64,000 nucleotides of DNA from Terracoccus luteus (lineage in GTDB: Bacteria > Actinomycetota > Actinomycetes > Actinomycetales > Dermatophilaceae): assembly GCF_003635045.1 (NCBI RefSeq), contig NZ_RBXT01000001.1:1984001-2048000 (forward strand), read 5' to 3'. Shown here piece by piece: positions 43,394-52,742 of the stretch. The notes beneath the pieces are model-generated. The model was given only the letters and a program-made list of their open reading frames with translations. It did no database searches and was not told where the DNA came from. The position numbers and the translations under genes were made by a program. How positions within the stretch are numbered: the first letter of the stretch is position 1; the number at the start of each line of letters is the position of its first letter.

Positions 43394-44593
43394 ATGACCG
43401 CCTCCGCGGGCCCCGCCGTCGCCCGCGACATCAACACGGCCGCCGTGCTCGAGGTGCTGCAGTCCGACGGCCCGCTCAGCCAGGCCGAGCTCGTCCGCCG
43501 CACGGGGCTGGCCCGGCCCACGGTGGCCGCCATCGCCCGCACCCTGCTGCACCACGGCGTCGCCGAGGCCGCCGGGCCCGACCCCAGGTCGACGACGGGC
43601 CGCCCCGGCATCCTCATCGCGTTCCGCCCCGCGTGCGCCGTCGCGGCCGTCGTGCGCCTGCTCCCCCACGGCATCGACGCCCGGCTCGTCGACGCCGGCG
43701 GCCGGACCCACGGCACCGTGACGGTGGCCAACCCGGAGGTCGCCGCGACGACCCTGCCGCTCGTCGCCGCGCTGCTGCGCGACCTCGCCGACGAGCAGCA
43801 CCTCGACCGGCCGACGAGCGTCAGCCTGCTGCTCGCCGGCCGGCTCGACCCCGTGACGCAGTGCGTCGTCGGCAGCGCCCTCGACCCCGGTCCGGTCCCC
43901 CTCGACGACGTGGAGGCCGCCCTCTCGGCGCCCGTCACGGTGCTCAACCCCACGGCATCCGCCGCCCTCGGGGTGGCCCGCACGGGACTGCACCGCGACG
44001 CCCTCGTCGTCTTCGTCGACCACGGCGTCGGGGTCGGGGTCGTCAGCGGTGGGCGGGTGCTGCAGGGCGCGACGGGGGCGGTCGGTGAGGTGGGGCACAG
44101 CCGGGTCACCGACAGCGACCGTCGCTGCGAGTGCGGGCGCATCGGCTGCCTCGAGACGGTGACGGCCGGCTGGTACATCCGCTCCCGCGCCGCCGAGCTG
44201 CTCGGCGCCGACGCGGCGAGGGTGGCGACGGCGGGGGCCACGGTGGCGCAGCTGCACGACCTGCACCACCCCGGTGTCGACGCCCTCCTCGACGAGGCGG
44301 CCGAGCGGCTCGGGCTCGCCACGAGCTGGCTGGTCAACACCCTCAACCCGGCGTCGGTGCTGCTCGGCGGGACCCCCTTCGTCGCCGGCGCGCACCGGTT
44401 CCGCGACGTCTTCGCGGGAGCGGTGCGCGCGCACTCCCTGCCCAGCCACACCGAGGGCCTGCTCATCGACCTCGCCGACCCGACGGCCGACCTCGACGGG
44501 GCCACCGCGGCCGCGCTCGACCGGCTCACCGTGCTGGGCGGGGTACCCGTCCGGCGGCCCACCGGGGCCGCCGCCCGGGTGCCGCAGGCATAG
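43394..44593 (+). CDS. ROK-family transcriptional repressor
   Basis: The 399-residue protein has an N-terminal winged helix (INTAAVLEVLQSDGPLSQAELVRRTGLARPTVAAI), then a ROK domain with VVFVDHGVGVGVVSGGRVLQG, GEVGHSRV, the zinc motif CECGRIGCLE and NPASVLLGG. ROK repressors respond to sugars. The strictly conserved DxGxT phosphate loop of ROK kinases is absent, fitting a regulator. TACCAT six bases before ATG 43394 suggests a leaderless message. The neighbouring exported hydrolase is a possible target. Confidence 0.93.
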   Translation: MTASAGPAVARDINTAAVLEVLQSDGPLSQAELVRRTGLARPTVAAIARTLLHHGVAEAAGPDPRSTTGRPGILIAFRPACAVAAVVRLLPHGIDARLVDAGGRTHGTVTVANPEVAATTLPLVAALLRDLADEQHLDRPTSVSLLLAGRLDPVTQCVVGSALDPGPVPLDDVEAALSAPVTVLNPTASAALGVARTGLHRDALVVFVDHGVGVGVVSGGRVLQGATGAVGEVGHSRVTDSDRRCECGRIGCLETVTAGWYIRSRAAELLGADAARVATAGATVAQLHDLHHPGVDALLDEAAERLGLATSWLVNTLNPASVLLGGTPFVAGAHRFRDVFAGAVRAHSLPSHTEGLLIDLADPTADLDGATAAALDRLTVLGGVPVRRPTGAAARVPQA

Positions 44594-44655
44594 AGCGAGC
44601 CCCCGCGGCGTTGCAGGGCACGAAAGCCACGCTCGACGAAGGATGTGACATTCGC

Positions 44656-45363
44656 ATGGTGTTCGGATTCGGTCGCAAGACGCAGCTGCCGACGCGCGAG
44701 GAGGCCCTGTCGGGGCGGCCGACGCGCCCCTTCTCCGTCTCCCCCACGCACGTCGTGCTCGGCACCCCCATCGAGGGTCCGTGGCCCGACGGGTCGCAGG
44801 TGCTCTACGTCGCGATGGGCTGCTTCTGGGGCGTGGAGCGCATCTTCTGGCGGCAGGAGGGGGTCGTCTCGACCGCGGCCGGCTACATGGGCGGGTACAC
44901 TCCCAACCCCACCTACGAGGAGACGTGCACCGGCCTCACCGGTCACGCCGAGGCCGTGCGGGTCGTCTACGACCCCGAGCGCACGTCGCCCGAGCTGCTG
45001 CTCAAGGCGTTCTGGGAGAACCACGACCCGACGACGGCCAACCGTCAGGGCAACGACGTCGGCACCGCCTACCGGTCCGCGATCTACTGGACCACCGACG
45101 AGCAGCGGGCCGCCGCCGAGTCGACCCGGGAGGCCTTCCAGAAGGTGCTCGACGACAACGGCTACGGGCAGATCTCGACCGAGGTCCGCTCGGCCGATGA
45201 CGCGGGGCCGTTCTACCTCGCCGAGGACTACCACCAGGGCTACCTGCACAAGAACCCCGGCGGCTACTGCAACCACGGCCCCAACGGCATGACCTGCCCG
45301 GTCGGGATCGTGCGCCAGGACCAGCTGCCCGCGCAGCAGGAGATCGCACCGCCCAAGGCGTGA
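44656..45363 (+). CDS. msrA: Peptide-methionine (S)-S-oxide reductase
   Basis: The 235-residue protein has the catalytic GCFWGVERIFW and GYMGGYTPNPTYEE, then GHAEAVRVVYDP, HDPTTANRQGNDVGTAYRSAI and the resolving-cysteine tail GYCNHGPNGMTCPVG. It repairs oxidised methionine. Start ATG 44656 gives a 45-residue extension before the core, common in actinobacterial MsrA. Ribosome-binding potential is seen at AAGGATG. The gene is 62 bases downstream of the ROK gene. Confidence 0.97.
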   Translation: MVFGFGRKTQLPTREEALSGRPTRPFSVSPTHVVLGTPIEGPWPDGSQVLYVAMGCFWGVERIFWRQEGVVSTAAGYMGGYTPNPTYEETCTGLTGHAEAVRVVYDPERTSPELLLKAFWENHDPTTANRQGNDVGTAYRSAIYWTTDEQRAAAESTREAFQKVLDDNGYGQISTEVRSADDAGPFYLAEDYHQGYLHKNPGGYCNHGPNGMTCPVGIVRQDQLPAQQEIAPPKA

Positions 45364-45426
45364 GCAGCGTGTGAGCGGCGCCTGAGGTGAGCGGGGCCGT
45401 GGTCGGCATCTGACAGGATGCCGGCC

Positions 45427-45888
45427 ATGGCCTCGGACTTCCGCTTCAGCCGGTCGACGACGATCGACGCCCCGCCCCAGCGGGTGCACGCCCTGCTCGA
45501 CGACTTCCACGAGTGGCGGCGCTGGTCGCCGTGGGAGAGCCTCGACGGGCAGATGGAGCGCACCTACGACGGTCCCCGCTCCGGGGTCGGGGCCGTGTAC
45601 GCGTGGCGCGGTGACCGCAAGGCCGGCGAGGGCCGCATGGAGGTGCTCGAGAGCAAGCCCGACCGCGTCGTCGTCGACCTGCACTTCAAGGCCCCGATGA
45701 CGGCCCGCAACCGGGTCGAGTTCACGCTCACCCCGGCCTCCACGGGCGGTACCGACGTCGAGTGGGTCATGACCGGGCCGCAGAACCTCGTCATGCGGCT
45801 GATGAACCGGCTGTGGTCGATGGACCGCATGCTCGGCCCCGACTTCGAGCGGGGCCTCTCCCGGCTCAAGACCGCCGCCGAGTCGTGA
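45427..45888 (+). CDS. SRPBCC family protein (polyketide cyclase-like)
   Basis: The 153-residue protein has FRFSRSTTIDAPPQRVHALLDDFHEWRRWSPWE, the typical start of bacterial SRPBCC proteins, and EWVMTGPQN plus a long C-terminal helix. It probably binds a lipid-like ligand. ATG 45427 was preferred over ATG 45418 because CAGGAT lies seven bases upstream (leaderless pattern). It overlaps the next GNAT gene by four bases. Confidence 0.88.
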   Translation: MASDFRFSRSTTIDAPPQRVHALLDDFHEWRRWSPWESLDGQMERTYDGPRSGVGAVYAWRGDRKAGEGRMEVLESKPDRVVVDLHFKAPMTARNRVEFTLTPASTGGTDVEWVMTGPQNLVMRLMNRLWSMDRMLGPDFERGLSRLKTAAES

Positions 45889-46364
45889 GCGACCCCGCCT
45901 CCGGCCCGGCTACGCCGCCCGCCATCCGGCCCGCGCGCCGCGAGGACGTCCCGGCGGTCGTCGCGCTGCTCGCCGACGACCCGCTCGGTCGAACGCGTGA
46001 GGACCTCGGCAACCTCGACCCGTACTCCCAGGCGTTCGACCGCATCGAGGCCGACCCGGCCCACGTGCTCGTCGTCGCCGAGCTCGACGGCGTCGTCGTC
46101 GGCACGCTCCAGCTGAGCGTCGTGCCCGGCCTGTCACGCCGCGGCGCCAGCCGGGCGGTCATCGAGGGGGTCCGCGTCGCCGCGGGGCACCGGGGCCACG
46201 GCCTCGGCGAGCGCCTCGTGCGCTGGGCGATCGAGGAGTCGGGCCGCCGGGGCGCGTCGCTCGTGCAGCTGACCAGCGACGCCTCCCGCACCGACGCGAG
46301 GCGCTTCTACGAGCGCCTCGGCTTCACGGCCTCCCACGTCGGGTTCAAGCTCGACCTGTCCTGA
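45885..46364 (+). CDS. GNAT acetyltransferase
   Basis: The 159-residue protein has IRPARREDVPAVVALLADDPLG, VGTLQLSVVPGLSRRGASRA, the acetyl-CoA loop VAAGHRGHGLGERLV and RRFYERLGF. The acceptor is unknown. Start GTG 45885 overlaps the SRPBCC stop as GTGA. Its stop directly abuts the stop of the convergent peptidase gene. Confidence 0.9.
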   Translation: MSDPASGPATPPAIRPARREDVPAVVALLADDPLGRTREDLGNLDPYSQAFDRIEADPAHVLVVAELDGVVVGTLQLSVVPGLSRRGASRAVIEGVRVAAGHRGHGLGERLVRWAIEESGRRGASLVQLTSDASRTDARRFYERLGFTASHVGFKLDLS

Positions 46365-48350
46365 TCAGAAGATGCGCACCCGCTCGTCGGGCTCGAGCCA
46401 CAGGCCGTCGCCAGTCGCGACGTCGAAGGCCTCGTGGAACTCCGACAGGTTGCGCACCGCGTTGCCGCGCACGTCCTGCGGCGAGTGGGGGTCGACGGCG
46501 AGCAGCCGCACGGCCTCCTCCGGCCGCGCCTTGCCCTTCCACACCTGCGCCCAGCCGAGGAAGAAGCGCTGCGCGCCGGTGAAGCCGTCGAGCTCGGGCG
46601 CGCCGTCCCGCTCGGTCGCGATGCGGTACGCGGCGTAGCCGATCTGCAGCCCGCCGAGGTCACCGATGTTCTCGCCCACGGTGAGCGAGCCGTTGACGTG
46701 GTGCGAGGGCTCGAGTCCCGCCGGCACGTAGGTGTCGAACTGGGCTATGAGGCGCTGGGCGAGGGCGTCGAAGCGCTCGCGGTCGTCGTCGGTCCACCAG
46801 TCGCGCAGCGCCCCGGTGCCGTCGTAGCGCGAGCCCTGGTCGTCGAAGCCGTGGCCGAGCTCGTGGCCGATGACGGCGCCGATGCCGCCGTAGTTGACGG
46901 CGTCGTCGGCGTCGGGGTCGAAGAACGGGGGCTGCAGGATCGCGGCCGGGAAGACGATCTCGTTCATCGGCGGCATGTAGTAGGCGTTGACCGTCTGCGG
47001 CAGCATGAACCACTCGGTGCGGTCGATGGGCCCGCCGATCTTGGCGAGGTTGCGGTCGACCTCGAACGACGTCGCGCGGCAGACGTTCCCGACCAGGTCA
47101 TCGGCGCCGACCTCGATGCCCGAGTAGTCGCGCCAGACGTCCGGGTAGCCGATCTTGGGCGTGAAGCGCTCGAGCTTGTCGATGGCCTCGGCCTTCGTGG
47201 CGTCACCCATCCACTCGAGCGAGGCGAACGAGCGCCGGAACGCCTCGACGAGGTTCGCGACGAGCTGCTGCATCCGTTCCTTCGAGGATGCCGGGAACCA
47301 CCGTTCGGCGTAGAGGCGACCGACCGCCTCCCCCAGGTGGTCCTCGACGACCGCGACGCCGCGCTTCCACCGCTCCTTGTTCTCGGGCTGCCCCGAGAGC
47401 GTGCGCCCGTAGAAGTCGAAGTCGGCGTCGACGAGGGTCGAGGGCAGCAGCCCCGCGAACTCGTTGACGACGCCCCACGTGAGCCAGGCGCGCCAGTCGT
47501 CGACGTCGACCTCGGCGAGCGCCCGGCCGAGCGCGGTGACGTAGTCGGGCTGGTTCACGACGACACGGTCGAACGAACCGTCGGGTGCACCGAGCGCGGA
47601 AACCCATGTCTGCCAGGGGAGCTCGGGTACGAGCTGCTCCAGCTCGTCGAAGGTGTGCGCGTTGTAGGTGCGCACTGCGTCGCGGTTGCTCACCTTGTCC
47701 CAGTGGGCCGACGCCAGCCGGGTCTCGAGCGCCATGACGCGCTCGGCCTTGTCCTGCGAGCCGGGGATGCCGGCGAGGTCGAGCATGCGGGCCACGTGGC
47801 GCACGTAGGCGTCCCGGATGTCGGCGTACTGCTCCTCGCGGTAGTACGACTCGTCGGGCAGCCCGAGGCCCGACTGCGTGAGGTAGACGACGTACTCGTC
47901 GGGCGAGCGCTTGTCGGGCATGACGTAGTGGGCGACGGCGCCGGCGACCCCGACGCGCTGCAGGCGACCCATGACGCCGACGAGCGACTCCGCGTCGTCG
48001 ACCGTGGCCACCTCGCCGAGCAGCGGGGCGAGGGGGCTCAGGCCCAGCTCCTCGATGCGGGCGGTGTCCATGAAGCTGGCATAGAGGTCACCCACCTGGC
48101 GACCGGGCGTGGCCGTCGTCGCGGGCCCACCGGCATCCGCCGCGAGGGCGGCCTGCGCCGACTCCTCGATGAGCTCACGCACCCGCTGCGTCGACTGCTC
48201 GCGCAGGATGTCGAAGCTGCCGTACCGCGACCGGTCGCCGGGGATCTCCGTGCGGTCGAGCCATCCGCCGTTGACGAACCGGAAGAGGTCGTCCTGCGGG
48301 CGGGTGTCGCGGTCGATGGTGTCGAGGCTGATGCCTGACTTCGGGGGCAC
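46365..48350 (-). CDS. M13-family zinc metallopeptidase (PepO/Zmp1-like)
   Basis: The 661-residue protein has the full neprilysin-type zinc site: HELGHGFDDQG with two His ligands and the catalytic Glu, and GENIGDLGG with the third ligand. The substrate-positioning MLPQTVNAYYMPP lies before it. N-terminal FRFVNGGWLDRTEIP and the long helical M13_N domain are present. No signal peptide or membrane segment is seen, so it is cytoplasmic or exported by another route, like Zmp1 of mycobacteria. Start GTG 48350 has GGAGAG upstream. Confidence 0.96.
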   Translation of the reverse strand: MPPKSGISLDTIDRDTRPQDDLFRFVNGGWLDRTEIPGDRSRYGSFDILREQSTQRVRELIEESAQAALAADAGGPATTATPGRQVGDLYASFMDTARIEELGLSPLAPLLGEVATVDDAESLVGVMGRLQRVGVAGAVAHYVMPDKRSPDEYVVYLTQSGLGLPDESYYREEQYADIRDAYVRHVARMLDLAGIPGSQDKAERVMALETRLASAHWDKVSNRDAVRTYNAHTFDELEQLVPELPWQTWVSALGAPDGSFDRVVVNQPDYVTALGRALAEVDVDDWRAWLTWGVVNEFAGLLPSTLVDADFDFYGRTLSGQPENKERWKRGVAVVEDHLGEAVGRLYAERWFPASSKERMQQLVANLVEAFRRSFASLEWMGDATKAEAIDKLERFTPKIGYPDVWRDYSGIEVGADDLVGNVCRATSFEVDRNLAKIGGPIDRTEWFMLPQTVNAYYMPPMNEIVFPAAILQPPFFDPDADDAVNYGGIGAVIGHELGHGFDDQGSRYDGTGALRDWWTDDDRERFDALAQRLIAQFDTYVPAGLEPSHHVNGSLTVGENIGDLGGLQIGYAAYRIATERDGAPELDGFTGAQRFFLGWAQVWKGKARPEEAVRLLAVDPHSPQDVRGNAVRNLSEFHEAFDVATGDGLWLEPDERVRIF

Positions 48351-48425
48351 GGGCTCTCCTGCTCGGTCGGCGGGCCGACACGCGTCGGCGTCCGGTCGAG
48401 CCTAGCCCGCGTCGTGCGGACCGGG

Positions 48426-48821
48426 TCAGCGGCGCCGACGCGAGACGACGAGCCCCACGAGCCCGACGACGAGCAGCAGCAGGCCCACTCCCCCGATGGC
48501 GACCGGACCCGCGGTCCGCGGTTCGAGGTCGACGTCGGCGAGGTTGCCGACGAGCGCCCAGGCCGCCACGACGAGGGCGAGCAGGCCCAGCAGCACCGTC
48601 CCGGCCCGCGGCCCCCGGGAGACGGTGACGAGCGGGGTCGGCGCGGGCGCGCGTCCCCAGCGGTGGTCGGGCGTGTGGCCGTCGTCCGGGCGGACGGTGT
48701 CGTCGGGCACCGGAGCGGTCGGCTCGACGCGGTAGGGGGCGGCGGCCTGCGGCAGGGGCGTGGTGGCGCCGCCGAGGGCCTGGGTGGGGGCGCCGGGGCG
48801 GGTGGGCTGGTGGTCGTTCAT
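48426..48821 (-). CDS. Small two-helix membrane protein
   Basis: The 131-residue protein has a polar Pro-rich half, then two hydrophobic helices (GTVLLGLLALVVAAWALVG and AIGGVGLLLLVVGLVGLVV) and a terminal Arg cluster. It is encoded 55 bases after the PspC-domain gene in the same direction, so it may be part of that envelope-stress unit. The family is not assigned. Confidence 0.75.
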   Translation of the reverse strand: MNDHQPTRPGAPTQALGGATTPLPQAAAPYRVEPTAPVPDDTVRPDDGHTPDHRWGRAPAPTPLVTVSRGPRAGTVLLGLLALVVAAWALVGNLADVDLEPRTAGPVAIGGVGLLLLVVGLVGLVVSRRRR

Positions 48822-48876
48822 GGGGTGTCTCGCTCTCTTGCGTACGGGGTGGTCGGGGCCGGATGCCGGTGACGGC

Positions 48877-50274
48877 TCACGACGCGGGGCAGCTCGGGCT
48901 GATCACCCGCAGCTGACCCACGCCGAGGTCCGCCTTGACGACGAGCTCGGGATCGCCCTGACCCAGGGTGTAGTCGCGCGACCAGCGCGCCTGCCAGTCG
49001 CTGTCGCTCTTGGCGTCGCCGTCGGAGTCCGAGGCCTTCGTGACACACGTGGCCTCGCCGAGGCGCCCCGCGCCCTCGACGCGAACGGTCACACCGGCCG
49101 GGACCAGCACGTCGAGCTGGCCCACCCCGAGGCTGGCGGTGACGACGTCGGGTCGCGTGGTCGTGGCGGCGACGCGCGCGCCGGTCAGGTCGAGCGTGAG
49201 GTCGCCGACCCCCAGCTCGTAGTGGTCGTCGCCGGTGAGGGTGGTGACGACGTGGGTGTCGTCGCCGACCGCCCACGGCCGGTCGAGCCCGGTGGGGGCG
49301 ACACCGCCGAGCGCGACGAAGGCGATGGACACGAGGGTCACCGGCACGAGCAGCCCACCGCGGCGACCGAGCAGGCCGCCCACGACGAAGGCGAGCCCGA
49401 GCACGGCCAGACCGGCCGCCACGGCGACGACCGCGTGGTCGCCGCTCCAGTCGAGCAGCTCGGCGAGGCTCCACGCTCCGGCGCCGGCCGCGAGGGCGAC
49501 GCCGAGGGTGACAAGGGTGCCGGCGAAGCCGAAGGTGAGCACCCGCCGCTGCGGCGCCGAGGCCGGCCGCTCGGGAGCCGGGCGCGTGGCGTACGGCAGG
49601 CCGTTGGCCGTGCCGAGCCCGTCGCCGGCCCCCGTGTGGGTGGCCCCGGCGTTCGCGGCGGCGTTGCCCTGCGAGAGGCCGGGGGCGGCCGCGACCGGCG
49701 CGCCCGGGGTGGGAGCGGGGGCCTGGCCCCGGCCCCGCAGCGACCGCACGACGTCGCGGCCGGTGTCGGTGCGCAGGAGGAACCAGGCTCCGACCGCGAC
49801 GAGGGCCACGAAGCCGACCGCCCGCAGGCCGCGGACGTCGCCCCCGCCGTACCAGGGGGCGCCGCTGAAGACGGAGATGCACGTGACGACGAGGAGGGTG
49901 ATCGACCCGCCGTCGCCGTACTTCAGGGCCCGCTCGACGCTGAGGTCGCCGTTCTCCTTCGGCATGAGCAGCCACAGCACGAGGTAGAGGGCGATGCCCA
50001 TGCCGAAGAACACCGCGAGCAGCACGAACGCGGCCCGGACGACGAGGGCGTCGACCCCGAGCCACCGGGCCAGGCCCACGCAGACGCCGGCGAACCAGGT
50101 GTCGTCGTCGGCGCGCATGATGCCGGGCCGACGCAGGGTGTCGTAGAAACCGTCGAGGCCGGTGCGGCCCCTGCCGTCGTCACCGCGGTCGCCGTGGCCG
50201 CCGTGGCCGCCGTGGCCGCCGGGCTGGTCGGTCGGGGCCTGCTGCGGCCCGGGGGCGTGCTGCTGGTTCGTCAT
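48877..50274 (-). CDS. PspC-domain protein with LiaF-like C-terminal domain
   Basis: The 465-residue protein begins with a Gly/His repeat (HGGHGGHG, encoded by 9-bp repeats). A PspC domain follows (GIMRADDDTWFAGVCVGLARWLGVD, with two hydrophobic helices), then further membrane segments and a C-terminal adhesin-like beta domain (LGVGDLTLDLTG, LGVGQLDVLVPAGV) like that of LiaF. LiaF inhibits the LiaRS system in Firmicutes. It is divergent from a PspC-histidine kinase fusion and its regulator, giving a Lia-like set. ATG 50274 is the chosen start; no clear promoter was identified. Confidence 0.88.
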   Translation of the reverse strand: MTNQQHAPGPQQAPTDQPGGHGGHGGHGDRGDDGRGRTGLDGFYDTLRRPGIMRADDDTWFAGVCVGLARWLGVDALVVRAAFVLLAVFFGMGIALYLVLWLLMPKENGDLSVERALKYGDGGSITLLVVTCISVFSGAPWYGGGDVRGLRAVGFVALVAVGAWFLLRTDTGRDVVRSLRGRGQAPAPTPGAPVAAAPGLSQGNAAANAGATHTGAGDGLGTANGLPYATRPAPERPASAPQRRVLTFGFAGTLVTLGVALAAGAGAWSLAELLDWSGDHAVVAVAAGLAVLGLAFVVGGLLGRRGGLLVPVTLVSIAFVALGGVAPTGLDRPWAVGDDTHVVTTLTGDDHYELGVGDLTLDLTGARVAATTTRPDVVTASLGVGQLDVLVPAGVTVRVEGAGRLGEATCVTKASDSDGDAKSDSDWQARWSRDYTLGQGDPELVVKADLGVGQLRVISPSCPAS

Positions 50275-50399
50275 GGCTCCACCGTGCCGGGCCGGCCGTC
50301 GCCGGACCATGAGGGTCGACCCTGAGCGCACCCTGACACGACCCCCGAACCCGGTCGCGGTGGTCGCGACACGGCGGTGCCGTGGGTCAGGATGGTCGC

Positions 50400-51950
50400 G
50401 TGCCCCCGACCACCGCCCCGTCCGGCCCTCCGGCCGTCGTGACCCCGGCGCAGCTGCGCCGCACGCCGCGCCCGCCGCTGCTGCGGGCCCGCGACGGTCG
50501 CGTCCTCGGCGGCGTCGCCCTCGGCCTGGCCCTGCACCTCGGCGTGCCCGTCCGGCTCGTGCGCGTCGTGCTCGTGCTGACCTCGCTGCCCGTGGGGGCC
50601 GGGGTCGCCGTCTACGTCTTCCTCTGGGCCACGATGCGTCAGGCGCCGCGGGACACCACCGCCGGTGGGCCCGCCGGTGTGGGACCCGTCGCCCCGGCGC
50701 CGTCGACGGCACCCCTTCCCTCCGACCCCGCGGTGGCGGTCCCCTCCACGGCCGGGCCCCAGGTCGCGGGCCCGCCCCCTGTCGGCGGCACGGGCGTGAC
50801 GACCGCCCCGGGCTCCGCCGACCCGGCCACGCCCCCGACGGGGGCCGGTGACGTCGCCGGCCCACCGGCATCCGACGGTCGGTTCGACGTGCGGGCGGTG
50901 CGCACGTGGCTGCGCAGCGGCAACGAGGCCGTCGTGCTGGCGCTGCTCGGTGTGGCCGGCATCGTCATCGCCGGGGTGCTGTGGCTCGGGAGCGCCGGCC
51001 TCGACATCCGGCCCGAGGTCGTGCTGCCCCTCGTCGCCATCCTCATCGGCACGATCTTCTTCTGGAGCCAGCTCGACGAGACCGACGCCGCGGGCGCCCG
51101 ACGGCCCGTGCGCTGGATCTGGCTCGTCGTCGGGCTGGCCCTGACGACACTGGGCCTCGTGCTGCTGCTCGTCGGCGGCACCGACCTCGGCGAGCTGTGG
51201 CAGGTGACGGGCGCGGTCATCGCGGCCCTCGTCGGCGTCGCCGTGCTCGCCGCCCCGTGGATGCTGCGGCTGTGGAGCCGGCTGCGCGAGGAGCAGGCGG
51301 CCCGCATCCGCGCCACCGAGCGGGCCGACATCGCCGCCCACCTGCACGACTCGGTGCTGCAGACCCTCGCCCTCATCCAGCGCCAGTCGGGCGACTCCGC
51401 CACCGTCGCGCGGCTGGCCCGCGCGCAGGAGCGCCAGCTGCGCTCGTACCTCTACGACCAGGACGCGCACCCCGACTCGCTCGGCACCGCCCTGACCGCC
51501 GCGATGGCCGAGATCGAGGACCTCCACGGCGTGCAGGTCGAGCTCGTCGTCACCGGTGACCGGCCCATGGACGCGCACCTCGACACCCTCGTCAAGGCGG
51601 TCCGCGAGGCGGCGTGGAACGCCGTGCGCCACGCCAGCCCGCCGATCACCGCCTACGTCGAGGTCGGCCCCACCCAGGTCGAGGCCTTCGTGCGCGACCA
51701 CGGCGCCGGCTTCGACCTCGACTCCGTGCCCGACGACCGCGCCGGCGTGCGCGAGTCGATCATCGGGCGCATGGAGCGCCACGGCGGCAGCGCCCGCATC
51801 CGCCGCCGGGCCGACGGCACGGAGATCGAGCTGCTCCTGCCCGTCTCGGCACCGGCCACCGAGGGCGGACCCGCCGCCGCGCCCCCCACCACCACGTCCC
51901 ACGCCACCACGCCCACTCCCTCCCCCACCCCCCAGGAGCAGATCCCATGA
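50400..51950 (+). CDS. PspC-domain sensor histidine kinase (LiaS-like)
   Basis: The 516-residue protein has an N-terminal PspC domain (RARDGRVLGGVALGLALHLGV, residues about 28-80). A Pro/Ala/Thr-rich linker and about four membrane helices (residues 178-290) come next, then a HisKA_3 kinase with IAAHLHDSVLQTLALIQRQ (H316) and REAAWNAVRHASPPI plus VRDHGAGFDLD. PspC fused to a kinase is an actinobacterial design thought to sense envelope stress. Start GTG 50400 follows CAGGAT by six bases, a leaderless pattern. The stop overlaps the regulator start (ATGA). Confidence 0.92.
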   Translation: MPPTTAPSGPPAVVTPAQLRRTPRPPLLRARDGRVLGGVALGLALHLGVPVRLVRVVLVLTSLPVGAGVAVYVFLWATMRQAPRDTTAGGPAGVGPVAPAPSTAPLPSDPAVAVPSTAGPQVAGPPPVGGTGVTTAPGSADPATPPTGAGDVAGPPASDGRFDVRAVRTWLRSGNEAVVLALLGVAGIVIAGVLWLGSAGLDIRPEVVLPLVAILIGTIFFWSQLDETDAAGARRPVRWIWLVVGLALTTLGLVLLLVGGTDLGELWQVTGAVIAALVGVAVLAAPWMLRLWSRLREEQAARIRATERADIAAHLHDSVLQTLALIQRQSGDSATVARLARAQERQLRSYLYDQDAHPDSLGTALTAAMAEIEDLHGVQVELVVTGDRPMDAHLDTLVKAVREAAWNAVRHASPPITAYVEVGPTQVEAFVRDHGAGFDLDSVPDDRAGVRESIIGRMERHGGSARIRRRADGTEIELLLPVSAPATEGGPAAAPPTTTSHATTPTPSPTPQEQIP

Positions 51951-52723
51951 CCGACCCGCGGGTGATCCGCGTCGTGCTCGTCGACGACCACCACATGTTC
52001 CGCACCGGGGTGCGGGCCGAGCTGAGCGGGCTCGCCGACCGGGCCCCGTTCCGGCTCGAGATCGTCGGCGAGGCCGGGGCGGTCGAGTCGGCCACCGCGG
52101 TCATCACGGAGCAGCAGCCCGACGTCGTGCTGCTCGACGTGCACCTGCCCGGCGGTGACGGCCACGGCGGCGCCGACGTCATCCGCGCCTGCGCCGGTGT
52201 CCACGCCCGCCCGGCTGCAGCGACCGCGACCACTTCGGCCGTCCACACGAACGGCCCTGCTGTTGCGACGAACTCGGGCGGGAAGTCGCCGGAGGGCCCG
52301 GCGGTCCGATTCCTAGCCCTGTCCGTGTCCGACGCCGCGGAGGACGTCATCGCCGTCATCCGCGCCGGCGCGCGCGGCTACGTCACCAAGACGATCAACG
52401 CGGAGGAGCTGCTCACCGCCATCGGACGCGTCGCCGAGGGCGATGCCGTCTTCAGCCCGCGCCTGGCCGGGTTCGTGCTCGACGCCTTCGGGGCCACCGC
52501 CGGCGAGGTGGCCGAGATCGACGAGGAGCTCGACCGCCTCTCGGCGCGCGAGCGCGAGGTGATGCGCCTCATCGCCCGCGGCTACCAGTACAAGGAGGTC
52601 GCGAAGGAGCTCTTCATCTCGGTGAAGACGGTCGAGACCCACGTGAGCTCGGTGCTGCGCAAGCTGCAGCTCAGCTCACGCCACGAGCTCACGGCGTGGG
52701 CGATGGGCCGACGCCTGCTCTGA
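51947..52723 (+). CDS. LuxR-type response regulator with insertion in the receiver domain
   Basis: The 258-residue protein has a receiver domain with VVLVDDHHMFRTGV, D64 in VVLLDVHLPGGDG, FLALSVSDAAEDVI and YVTKTI, and a LuxR helix-turn-helix (LSAREREVMRLIARGYQYKEVA). Residues about 86-119 (HARPAAATATTSAVHT and on to SPEGPA) interrupt the link between ADVIRACAGV and VRFLALS, where relatives have only a few residues. The inserted 102 bases (52202-52303) have more A and T than the flanks and carry GCGACCACTTC near one end and GGAAGTCGC near the other. It pairs with the PspC kinase. Confidence 0.92.
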   Translation: MTDPRVIRVVLVDDHHMFRTGVRAELSGLADRAPFRLEIVGEAGAVESATAVITEQQPDVVLLDVHLPGGDGHGGADVIRACAGVHARPAAATATTSAVHTNGPAVATNSGGKSPEGPAVRFLALSVSDAAEDVIAVIRAGARGYVTKTINAEELLTAIGRVAEGDAVFSPRLAGFVLDAFGATAGEVAEIDEELDRLSAREREVMRLIARGYQYKEVAKELFISVKTVETHVSSVLRKLQLSSRHELTAWAMGRRLL

Positions 52724-52742
52724 GGGCACGGCCGGCATCCGG

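Noticed and set aside
46434-48338. 634-codon plus-strand open frame opposite the M13 peptidase gene
   Set aside because: The opposite strand encodes an intact zinc peptidase with all catalytic motifs; this frame has none.
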